Assembly (NCBI GenBank): GCA_937924465.1
Contig: CALDSP010000072.1
Location: 1-6,765 of the forward strand
Direction: 5' to 3'
DNA: 6,765 bases
Source of the DNA: an uncultured Leptospiraceae bacterium
GTDB lineage: Bacteria > Spirochaetota > Leptospiria > Leptospirales > Leptospiraceae
The position numbers were made by a program, and so were the translations under genes. A model generated the notes under the pieces. The model had not been told where the DNA came from, made no database searches, and was given only the letters and a program-made list of their open reading frames with translations. Shown in pieces: positions 1 through 5,941 of the stretch; the stretch's first letter is position 1; the number at the start of each line of letters is the position of its first letter.

Positions 1-361
1 TAATTTCTTCAATTGCATTCATGGAAATTTCAAAATTTTCTAAACCGTATTTTTCTATAAATTTTCCAATTGGTAAAACCCAATAAAATTCAGAAAACAT
101 TCCTATTTGCTTTTTATTTTCCTCACCCAAGATAGATAAAAGAATTTGAGATGATTTTTCAAAATTTTTAGGTAAGTATTCATATAATTTATCTGCGTGA
201 AGTTCAACCCTTTGTGAATAAGTAAGATTTCTAGAATTTTTAGAAATTGCATTTACATAATCTTTTATAGGAAAATCTTTATATGTTATCAAAATTTTAT
301 TGGCTAATAAATTTGCTAAGTTAGAACCAAAAAGTTGAGTAAGATTTTTATTTCTTCTCAT
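1..361 (-). CDS. AlkC-like DNA alkylation repair protein, C-terminus beyond the window
   Basis: The first 120 residues are visible, from an ATG at 361-359. They look like the N-terminal part of the AlkC/DNA alkylation repair family: a start resembling the 'LxxLFGxxLxxxLA' segment, a middle 'YLPKNFEKSSQILLSILG', and near the edge 'YGLENFEISMNAIEEI', which matches the family block 'HGLxxFExSMxAxxELT'. Family members are all-helical, HEAT-like cytoplasmic glycosylases that remove 3-methyladenine and related alkylated bases from DNA. The catalytic region lies outside the window, so activity cannot be judged. The start codon is only 3 bases after the dnaX stop and has no clear Shine-Dalgarno, so translation is probably coupled to dnaX. 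An HEAT-repeat protein without glycosylase activity is the main alternative. Confidence 0.7.
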   Translation of the reverse strand, partial: MRRNKNLTQLFGSNLANLLANKILITYKDFPIKDYVNAISKNSRNLTYSQRVELHADKLYEYLPKNFEKSSQILLSILGEENKKQIGMFSEFYWVLPIGKFIEKYGLENFEISMNAIEEI

Positions 362-364
362 GAT

Positions 365-1687
365 TTATATTTTTGGTATAGTATTTGGATCAATTTCCGA
401 ACCAGAAAACTTTTCTTTCAAAGAAGTTTCTAAATCAACTATGCTAGATGTATTTTGAGTTTCAGGAGTTGTAGAAGAAGTTTGTGTTTTTTCTTCTGAA
501 ATCTGAATAAAACTTTGTTTTACTTGCTCATTAAGTTGAGAGATTTTTTCTAATATCCCAGAAAGGGAAGGTTGATTCAATTGACGAATAAGCTTTTGAA
601 AATTTATTTCTAGAAAAACTTTGACTTCATAAGAATTTCTAAGTCTTAGCATAGTTAATTTTTCAAATATTTCATAAACCTTTTCAGATAAGAATACCAA
701 CAAATCGGGACTATAATTGAAAATTTGTTTTTGAATTTTTTGAATGTCCTCCAAAGGATAGTTTAAAGCCTCTCTGTCTACTATATTTTCTCTTATTAAC
801 ACACTAGAATGCAAAAACTCCACAAACTCCCAAATATATCTTTGTAAATCTCCTCCTTCTGAATATAAGCTTTCTATAGTTTGAAAGACTTTGATTGGAT
901 GTTTCTCTTTCAAAAGAGAATGTAAAAGTTCAATTTGTAACTCAATTCCCGAGTAACCAATTATTTTTATAATTTGCTTACCTGTTAAATTCCCATTTGT
1001 AAAAGTAACAGCCTGTTCCATAAACGAAAGAGTATCTCGTACTGAACCATCTCCCTTTTTAGCAATCCAAAACAGACCTTCTGAATCGTAATTGAACCTT
1101 TCTATTTTAGCAATTTTTTCAATGTAATCTTGTAAAACTAAAGTAGGAACTTTTTTAAAAGTAAAATCTTGGCATCGTGAAAGAATAGTTTCTGGAATTT
1201 TATGGTAATCGGTTGTTGCTAAAATAAATACCACGTGACGAGGAGGTTCTTCTAAAGTTTTGAGTAAAGCATTAAACGCCTGCATAGTTAACATATGAAC
1301 TTCATCAATAATATAAACTCTATAATCTCCTCCCATTGGATTAAACTTCACACTTTCCCTAAGTTCTCTAATATCATCAATTCCGCGATTACTTGCTGCA
1401 TCAATTTCTATAACATTATTGGAAATACCTTTTGTAATTTCTACACAAGACTTACAAATATTACAGGGTTCTTCTCCTTGTGGATTTTGACAATTCAAAC
1501 GCTTAGCAAGAATACGAGCAATTGTAGTCTTTCCAACTCCTCTCGGACCAAAAAATATGTAGGCATGTCCCACACGATTATGATTGATTGCATTTTTAAG
1601 AGCATTGATGGGAATTTCTTGATGAACTACATCCTTAAACATTTGAGGACGATACTTTCTAGCTAGAACAAGATAAGATTCAATCAT
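365..1687 (-). CDS. dnaX: DNA polymerase III subunit gamma/tau (short form)
   Basis: DnaX is the AAA+ ATPase of the clamp loader, which opens the beta sliding clamp and places it on primed DNA. With the ATG at 1687 the protein is 440 residues and begins MIESYLVLARKYRPQ, the classic DnaX N-terminus; a TTG three codons upstream (1696) is also in frame but less likely. Visible motifs: Walker A GPRGVGKT at 47-54; zinc-binding cysteines at 66, 75, 78 and 81; Walker B DEVHM at 128-132; the SRC motif at 170-172, whose arginine acts on the neighbouring subunit; and the sensor-2 region GDGSVRD at 212-218. A Ser/Thr/Gln-rich tail follows domain III. The length is close to the E. coli gamma form (431 residues), not tau (643), so tau-type domains IV-V appear absent. 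No convincing Shine-Dalgarno precedes the ATG. It probably heads a transcript with the AlkC-like gene downstream. Confidence 0.96.
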   Translation of the reverse strand: MIESYLVLARKYRPQMFKDVVHQEIPINALKNAINHNRVGHAYIFFGPRGVGKTTIARILAKRLNCQNPQGEEPCNICKSCVEITKGISNNVIEIDAASNRGIDDIRELRESVKFNPMGGDYRVYIIDEVHMLTMQAFNALLKTLEEPPRHVVFILATTDYHKIPETILSRCQDFTFKKVPTLVLQDYIEKIAKIERFNYDSEGLFWIAKKGDGSVRDTLSFMEQAVTFTNGNLTGKQIIKIIGYSGIELQIELLHSLLKEKHPIKVFQTIESLYSEGGDLQRYIWEFVEFLHSSVLIRENIVDREALNYPLEDIQKIQKQIFNYSPDLLVFLSEKVYEIFEKLTMLRLRNSYEVKVFLEINFQKLIRQLNQPSLSGILEKISQLNEQVKQSFIQISEEKTQTSSTTPETQNTSSIVDLETSLKEKFSGSEIDPNTIPKI

Positions 1688-1704
1688 AGTAATCAAAATA
1701 TAAA

Positions 1705-1733
1705 ATTTTAAAATTTTTATATTCTATTGTCTT
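1705..1733 (-). promoter_or_regulatory. Possible dnaX promoter
   Basis: On the minus strand AAGACA (1733-1728, 4 of 6 matches to TTGACA) is followed after 17 bases by TAAAAT (1710-1705, 5 of 6 matches to TATAAT). Transcription would start about 10 bases before the ATG at 1687, which fits the lack of a Shine-Dalgarno there. The region is so AT-rich that such a match could arise by chance. Confidence 0.25.
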
Positions 1734-1792
1734 TGTTTTGTATATCATTTTTTCTCACTTTTGGGGATTTTTAATAAACTCAACAAAATACA

Positions 1793-1802
1793 CGTTTAAA
1801 CG
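1793..1802. repeat. 10-bp perfect palindrome CGTTTAAACG
   Basis: A perfect inverted repeat lies in the intergenic region between the divergent dnaX gene and the DUF3782-like gene. It could be a dimeric repressor site or a restriction site. A single short copy in AT-rich DNA is weak evidence, and no second copy was seen. Confidence 0.15.
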
Positions 1803-1863
1803 CTTATCCATTTTACTTGTTTAATTTATAAATTCTAAAATTTACATTTAAGGAAACAAAAAA

Positions 1864-1908
1864 ATGAAAATTGTAAAAAATAATTCAATTGACAATCAGA
1901 AAGAATAG
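1864..1908 (+). CDS. Possible 14-residue leader ORF
   Basis: An ATG at 1864 opens MKIVKNNSIDNQKE and ends at TAG 1906-1908. It has the best Shine-Dalgarno in this intergenic region: AAGGA at 1850-1854, 9 bases before the ATG. The stop lies 14 bases before the ATG of the next gene, which has no Shine-Dalgarno of its own, so the short ORF could act as a leader that delivers ribosomes. The peptide resembles no known leader and may simply be chance. The -35 element of the proposed promoter lies inside it, so the two readings imply different transcripts. Confidence 0.2.
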   Translation: MKIVKNNSIDNQKE

Positions 1909-1916
1909 TTTAAATT
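1889..1916 (+). promoter_or_regulatory. Candidate promoter for the DUF3782-like gene, possibly leaderless
   Basis: A perfect TTGACA (1889-1894) is followed after 16 bases by TAAATT (1911-1916, 4 of 6 matches to TATAAT). The ATG at 1923 comes only 6 bases after the -10 element, so transcription would start at or next to the start codon. No Shine-Dalgarno lies immediately before that ATG, which agrees with a leaderless mRNA. Confidence 0.4.
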
Positions 1917-1922
1917 ACATTT

Positions 1923-2624
1923 ATGAATTTCTCAACCTACTTACAAGAACGTTTTCAAAAAGTTTTTACTCCTGCCCAATCAGAAGTTTTAACAGAAGTA
2001 TTTACAGAAAGGTTGAATAATTCAGTGCAAGCAAGAGATTTTGATGAATTAAAAGGAATTGTGACAAGAATAGCAAAAACCCAAGAAGAATTAGCCCAAG
2101 CTCAAAAAAAAACCGAACTTAGAGTTGAAGAATTAGCCCAAGCTCAAAAAAGAACTGAACTTAGAGTTGAAGAATTAGCCCAAGCTCAAAAAAGAACTGA
2201 ACTTAGAGTTGAAGAATTAGCTGAAATAGTCCAATTGGGCTTTCAAAGAGTCCAAAACCAAATTTCTGCTTTAGGAAGTCGTTGGGGTATAAAAAACGAA
2301 ACTATGCTTAGAAATACTTTGCATAACTTACTTAAAAACTTAGGCTATACCGTAACAAATGGATTTTATGGGAACAGAGAAATTGATATTATAATTCGAA
2401 ATGGAGAACATATTTTACTAGAAGTTACCTCTGCCGCTAAAAGAAAAGATGTTGATCATTTAAACCTCTCTGCCGAGGAATATGCCAGCAAACATAACAT
2501 AGAACCTCGTTTAGTTTTAGCTTCTGTATACATTTCACCTATTGTAATGAGAGAGATTGTGAATTCACCAAGAAAAATTGAAGTGTATTCGGGAGATGAA
2601 GAAGAGGAAGAGATGTTTAGTTAA
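1923..2624 (+). CDS. DUF3782-like protein: coiled coil plus PD-(D/E)XK nuclease-like domain
   Basis: This 233-residue protein has three parts. Residues 1-50 form a helical head with an 'FTPAQSEVLTEVF' segment. Residues 51-102 form a coiled coil built of 14-residue repeats, two heptads each. Residues 118-220 form an alpha/beta domain with the PD-(D/E)XK pattern: E126 in the first helix, G-N-R-E-I-D at 150-155, and L-L-E-V-T-S at 165-170. D155 and E167 fit the metal-binding acids. The lysine of the usual E-x-K is T169. Such proteins (DUF3782 and relatives, often multicopy in bacteria and archaea) are predicted cytoplasmic nucleases of unknown target; the coiled coil probably oligomerises them. 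The tail is very acidic. No partner methyltransferase or toxin/antitoxin gene is adjacent. The start is the only ATG fitting the family N-terminus. Family placement is fairly firm; nuclease activity is inference. Confidence 0.85.
   Translation: MNFSTYLQERFQKVFTPAQSEVLTEVFTERLNNSVQARDFDELKGIVTRIAKTQEELAQAQKKTELRVEELAQAQKRTELRVEELAQAQKRTELRVEELAEIVQLGFQRVQNQISALGSRWGIKNETMLRNTLHNLLKNLGYTVTNGFYGNREIDIIIRNGEHILLEVTSAAKRKDVDHLNLSAEEYASKHNIEPRLVLASVYISPIVMREIVNSPRKIEVYSGDEEEEEMFS
2085..2223 (+). repeat. Three tandem 42-bp repeats plus a partial fourth, in frame
   Basis: Units lie at 2085-2126, 2127-2168 and 2169-2210, with a partial unit to about 2223. The second and third are identical base for base; the first differs at two positions, giving KKTELRV instead of KRTELRV. 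Each unit encodes 14 residues (EELAQAQKRTELRV), exactly two heptads with 4-3 spacing of L, Q, T and V at the core positions. Gain or loss of a unit would keep both the reading frame and the coiled-coil register. Confidence 0.95.
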
Positions 2625-2752
2625 CTTTTTCTTATTGAAAGAAATTAGTATCTTAAGGTTAGAAATATTTCAGAACTACTTTAAATATTAAATCCTACTG
2701 ACGTAGATGAAAAGAATAGAGTATAGTTTTGGAGTGGAAGAGGAAGAGTGAA

Positions 2753-3049
2753 TCAATTTCCTTTCAGTTTTTTAAGGAGTTTTTTTTCGAACAATTTCCA
2801 ATCATAGTTTAATTCTAATTCTTTTACTTCTTCAAGAGCACTGAAACTTAAAAATTCTAAAATTTCTTGTTTTTCGAATCCCACTTTTTGAGTGAGATCG
2901 GAAATAAGTCTATCCATTCGTCTTGCAGCTTTGTCATCCAAATTTAAAAGACTTTGAATTTGAGTTTCAAAATATTCCATATATGAATTCAATGTACGTA
3001 TAAACTCCTTACAAAAATCAACCGAAATTTTAAAAATGAATTTTTTCAA
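2753..3049 (-). CDS. Small helical protein of unknown function
   Basis: I do not recognise this protein. The longest reading has 98 residues from a TTG at 3049. It is rich in Lys, Glu and Leu, with predicted helices and a charged middle section (DDKAARRMDRLISDL), ending in KKLLKKLKGN. There is no signal peptide or obvious membrane segment. The start is uncertain: the TTG at 3049 has no Shine-Dalgarno, whereas a perfect AAGGAG (3010-3005) inside the reading frame lies 12 bases before a second TTG at 2992, giving 79 residues. An ATG at 2980 would give 75. It is transcribed convergently with the DUF3782-like gene and divergently from the ankyrin gene, so it is a single-gene unit here. Its intact frame and coherent composition favour a real gene, but function is open. 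Confidence 0.6.
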   Translation of the reverse strand: MKKFIFKISVDFCKEFIRTLNSYMEYFETQIQSLLNLDDKAARRMDRLISDLTQKVGFEKQEILEFLSFSALEEVKELELNYDWKLFEKKLLKKLKGN

Positions 3050-3111
3050 CTTGCTAGATTTTTTGGATATAGGATGGATGGAAAGTAATAATATCAGATA
3101 AAGGAAAACCT

Positions 3112-3717
3112 ATGGAGCAATTAGAACGTGAACTCTTAGACGCTGCAAAGCGAGGAGATCTACGAAAAGTTCGAATAACACTTGAAAATGGAGCCGATGT
3201 AAATGTAAGAGATGAAAATAATCAAGCAACACCTCTTATATTTGCTTCAGATAAAGGACATGTTGAAATTGTAAAATTCTTACTTGATAAACGCGCTAAC
3301 GTATACTTAGAAGATGATTATGGTTGGACTCCACTTTTTTTTGCAGTCAATAAAGGATATACAGAAATTGTCCGTTTACTTTTAGAAAGACGTTCTGATC
3401 CAAACACCAAAGATAAAGATAAAGCTACTCCTCTAATGAAGGCTTGCATTAATGGGAACTATGAAATCGCTAAACTTTTAATCCAACATAAAGCTGACTT
3501 AAATGCAAAAGATAAGGATGGAGAAACAGCTCTTATTTATGCAGCGTCCAAAGGACATTTAGACTTAGTAAAGCTATTAGTAGAAAGCAATGCTGATGTA
3601 AACATAGAAAATAAAAATCACAACACAGCTATGACTTATGCTTCTTTTAAAGGATTCAAAGAAATTGTAGAATATCTAGAATCTAAAAATACTAAAGGTA
3701 AAATTAGAGGGATATAA
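3112..3717 (+). CDS. Ankyrin repeat protein
   Basis: This 201-residue protein consists almost wholly of six ankyrin repeats. An N-terminal cap covers residues 5-35 (AAKRGDLRKVRITLENGADVN). Five repeats follow with their TPL/TAL/TAM signatures at residues 40, 73, 106, 139 and 172, an exact 33-residue period. Each has the expected second-helix pattern EIVKxLL and a loop ending ADVN or similar. Ankyrin stacks bind partner proteins and have no catalytic role; the partner cannot be read from the sequence. No signal peptide is visible, so it is probably cytoplasmic. The ATG at 3112 is supported by AAGGA at 3101-3105, six bases upstream. The cysteine-rich lipoprotein gene follows 12 bases after the stop in the same frame, suggesting co-transcription and perhaps linked function. 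Confidence 0.93.
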   Translation: MEQLERELLDAAKRGDLRKVRITLENGADVNVRDENNQATPLIFASDKGHVEIVKFLLDKRANVYLEDDYGWTPLFFAVNKGYTEIVRLLLERRSDPNTKDKDKATPLMKACINGNYEIAKLLIQHKADLNAKDKDGETALIYAASKGHLDLVKLLVESNADVNIENKNHNTAMTYASFKGFKEIVEYLESKNTKGKIRGI

Positions 3718-3729
3718 ATTATACGTTAC

Positions 3730-4161
3730 GTGCTAAATCTTTTTTTAATTTCCAGTTATCTTAAAATTATATTAGTTTTGATTATAGCCCTTTTTCTTGT
3801 GAACTGTAAACATAAAAATAAATTTACGGAGTTTTACGATCCAGATTGGCGGGACAAATCTAGTAAAATATCAATTGAAATTTGCAAACAAATATCTAAG
3901 TGTTTTCAAAAGAAAACCCAGAACTCAAAACCTAATCACATTCAAACTCATATTGAAAAAAATTTGCAAACTTCTAAATGTACAGAAAGACACAAAAAAA
4001 GCAATGTCTACCTTTTAAAAGGAGCACATCCAGAGGAAATTAAAAAGAATTTTTTAACTTGTTATGAAAGCTTTAAAACCCTAACCTGCGATCAGATTTA
4101 CTCGGGAGGAATTCAAAAAATCTCTGAATGCAATTGGATCAATGAGTTACAAAAACTTTAA
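3730..4161 (+). CDS. Cysteine-rich predicted lipoprotein
   Basis: The protein of 143 residues starts at GTG 3730. Residues 11-25 are a strongly hydrophobic segment ending L-F-L-V-N-C, so C26 is a likely lipid-attachment cysteine under the relaxed spirochaetal lipobox. The mature part is basic and holds six more cysteines (52, 58, 84, 111, 120, 134), enough for three disulfides outside the cytoplasm. I do not recognise a named family; small lipoproteins with conserved cysteines are common in Leptospira. The GTG has no Shine-Dalgarno at a usual distance (AGAGGG at 3706-3711 is 18 bases away). It lies 12 bases after the ankyrin stop, so reinitiation after ankyrin translation is plausible. An ATT at 3718, directly after that stop, would be ideally spaced from AGAGGG but is a very rare start. 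The 3' end overlaps the PEGA gene tail-to-tail by 4 bases. Confidence 0.75.
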   Translation: MLNLFLISSYLKIILVLIIALFLVNCKHKNKFTEFYDPDWRDKSSKISIEICKQISKCFQKKTQNSKPNHIQTHIEKNLQTSKCTERHKKSNVYLLKGAHPEEIKKNFLTCYESFKTLTCDQIYSGGIQKISECNWINELQKL

Positions 4162-5672
4162 TTCCAAGAAAATCGAACTGAAAAATAAAATTCTTCCGTA
4201 CTCCAAAAAGTTTTTGGTAAATAGCCAAATTCCATTGCATCGGAGTTGATTCCTAGATTATAAAAAATTATAGAAGAACTGAGCATTCCTATAGCACCTA
4301 AAACGCTAATATTTTGAATTGTTTTATAAAAATTTACATTTCGTTCCGTTTTATTAACTTGCAACTGTTGGTATAAAAATCCACCTAGAATAGAAACTTG
4401 ATAGTCCAAGAGAGCTGGAGAATTTGTATTTATTTTTTCTGTTAAAACTTGAATTTGGTTAAAAGTATTTAATTCATTGAAACTAGCAATAGCATAGAGT
4501 TTGTCTTTCTCTTTTCCAATTCTATGCCAAGAATACATATAAGTTGTATAAAATATTAGACTTCCATAAAGAGAATATAAAGAAAAATCAAAATAAGTAT
4601 AATCTTGAAATACATGAAATCTTTTTTTATAATACTCTTTTGTCTCTCCTTCTTTAAGCTGGACGTTGAGTGACATAACTTCTTCTTTTTTAATATCTAC
4701 TCCACGAAATTCATCAACATAATTCTCTAAACTAATGCGCACTCTGTTATTGCCTACTTTAACGGGCACTTTGACAAGAGGAGTTACACCTAAAAGTTTA
4801 TTTCCAAAAAATACCTCTGCTCCTTGTGGGTTTGAATTTACATTTAAATAACCTATTTCTTCTTGTATTTGTTTGAGTTTTATTTTTAGATTTTTGGATT
4901 TACCTATGTCCAAAGTAACAGAAAACTGAAGTGTTTCAAATTGATCTTTCTCAAGAGTAATTTTATGTTGATCTGGGGTAAGATCTTTTTTTGTAAATGG
5001 AGTATTTCCATAATAAATACCATCAATAATAACTTTTACGTCTTTTTCATTTGTGTCTATTTGAAGTTCAGAAAGTCCCTTTGGAGAAAGAGCTCTCTTT
5101 AGTTCCAAAGAGTTTTCAGTCAATTCTTGAAATGCTCTTCGAATAGAGGTTTCTTTTTCTAAGACTTGCATATTTCCATTGATTCGATTTGTAATGAAAA
5201 TTCTTATTTTCAATTTATCATTTTTTGTAGGTAAATATTTTCCACTAATTACATATTCACAGTTTTGCTTAGCACCTTCCAGCATAGCTTCTTCTGGTTC
5301 TATGGATTGATTAGAAAATAATTTCTTTTCCAAAAATATAGAACGACTCAATTGATTTTTGATTTCCTTAGAGTTAAAGGGAAATACAATAACCTCTGGA
5401 ATAGGATTTGGCTCATAAATAAAATCAAAATCTCGCAAATTAGAATAAAGAATCTCTGGAATTCCATTTTCTAAATAATTTAATTCTAATTCCGAATTTT
5501 CTTCTCTGCGAAAACCATAAATGCATAGAACTCTTTTGGTTTCTTGCTGAATAAAACCTGCACTGGTTATGTCCAAATAAAGCAAGGGGGAATCTTTACT
5601 AAATAAAGAAAAGAAAAATCCAAGCAATAAAAAGATTTGGATTAGTTTATAAAATTTATTTTTTAAAAACAC
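4158..5672 (-). CDS. Exported PEGA-domain protein with TolB/CsgG-like N-terminal region
   Basis: The 504-residue protein starts at GTG 5672, with AAGGA (5689-5685) 12 bases upstream and no in-frame ATG nearby. Residues 1-25 form a signal peptide (KNKFYK, then a hydrophobic run to LFS) with likely cleavage near S25. Residues about 90-190 resemble the TolB-N/CsgG-type fold, with 'EGAKQNCEYVISGKYLP' and 'LKIRIFITNRINGNMQVLEKE' matching the usual pattern of an envelope sensor domain. Two PEGA domains follow at about 203-268 (IIDGIYYGNTPF) and 275-340 (FFGNKLLGVTPL); these beta-rich modules mediate surface or envelope interactions. The C-terminal third has hydrophobic stretches around 363-380 and 452-473 and ends in an aromatic-rich FYFSVRFSWN. 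Location in the periplasm or outer membrane is inferred. The exact role is unknown. Confidence 0.85.
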   Translation of the reverse strand: MFLKNKFYKLIQIFLLLGFFFSLFSKDSPLLYLDITSAGFIQQETKRVLCIYGFRREENSELELNYLENGIPEILYSNLRDFDFIYEPNPIPEVIVFPFNSKEIKNQLSRSIFLEKKLFSNQSIEPEEAMLEGAKQNCEYVISGKYLPTKNDKLKIRIFITNRINGNMQVLEKETSIRRAFQELTENSLELKRALSPKGLSELQIDTNEKDVKVIIDGIYYGNTPFTKKDLTPDQHKITLEKDQFETLQFSVTLDIGKSKNLKIKLKQIQEEIGYLNVNSNPQGAEVFFGNKLLGVTPLVKVPVKVGNNRVRISLENYVDEFRGVDIKKEEVMSLNVQLKEGETKEYYKKRFHVFQDYTYFDFSLYSLYGSLIFYTTYMYSWHRIGKEKDKLYAIASFNELNTFNQIQVLTEKINTNSPALLDYQVSILGGFLYQQLQVNKTERNVNFYKTIQNISVLGAIGMLSSSIIFYNLGINSDAMEFGYLPKTFWSTEEFYFSVRFSWN

Positions 5673-5752
5673 TAATGAAATATTTCCTTTTGAAAATTTC
5701 AGGTTTAGAAAAATAAAAAAGAAACAAAATTTTGCCTTCAGTATTGCTATGG

Positions 5753-5758
5753 ATTATA
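5753..5758 (-). promoter_or_regulatory. Candidate -10 element for the PEGA-domain gene
   Basis: A perfect TATAAT on the minus strand lies about 80 bases upstream of the GTG at 5672. The best -35 at 17 bases spacing is CTTATA (5781-5776), only 3 of 6 matches to TTGACA. The 5' leader would be roughly 70 bases. Chance occurrence in AT-rich DNA is possible. Confidence 0.3.
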
Positions 5759-5896
5759 GTCATAACTTTAAAATTTATAAGTAAAAATCAATTAAATTTA
5801 TTGAAACAAATACACCCCTTGCAAAATACATTTTTACGAAAAAGAACATAGATAAAAATAAGATTTCTATTGAAAGAATGAGTAAAAAGAAAACTT

Positions 5897-5926
5897 TTGG
5901 ATTATTCCATTTTCTTATAGTAAAAT
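5897..5926 (+). promoter_or_regulatory. Candidate promoter for the citrate synthase family gene
   Basis: TTGGAT (5897-5902) is followed after 18 bases by TAAAAT (5921-5926, 5 of 6 matches to TATAAT). A start just before AGAGGG would leave a very short leader. TATAGT at 5916-5921 is an overlapping alternative -10. The remainder of 5673-5896 shows no gene or hairpin that I can support. Confidence 0.3.
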
Positions 5927-5941
5927 CTTTTAGAGGGATTT

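Noticed and set aside
1150..1156. A6G run on the dnaX coding strand as a programmed frameshift site
   Set aside because: The codons are AAA AAA GTT, so the phase differs from the A-AAA-AAG needed; it lies near residue 180, not before a tau region, and no hairpin was seen after it.
1295..1666. Open frame of 123 codons on the + strand
   Set aside because: It lies wholly inside dnaX on the opposite strand, over the conserved ATPase motifs; its Asn/Ile/Ser-rich translation is typical of an antisense shadow.
2628..2644. TTTCTT-ATTGA-AAGAAA hairpin as terminator of the DUF3782-like gene
   Set aside because: The six-pair stem holds only one G-C pair and no T-run follows; it is not a convincing intrinsic terminator.
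2671..2730. Short AT-rich palindromes (GAAATATTTC and a CTAC-TGAC-GTAG hairpin) between convergent genes
   Set aside because: Both are too short to be meaningful in such AT-rich DNA, with no repeat copies or T-runs to support a function.
5749..5784. 11-codon ORF in the PEGA/citrate synthase intergenic region
   Set aside because: No Shine-Dalgarno, very short, and overlapping the best -10 candidate of the opposite strand.
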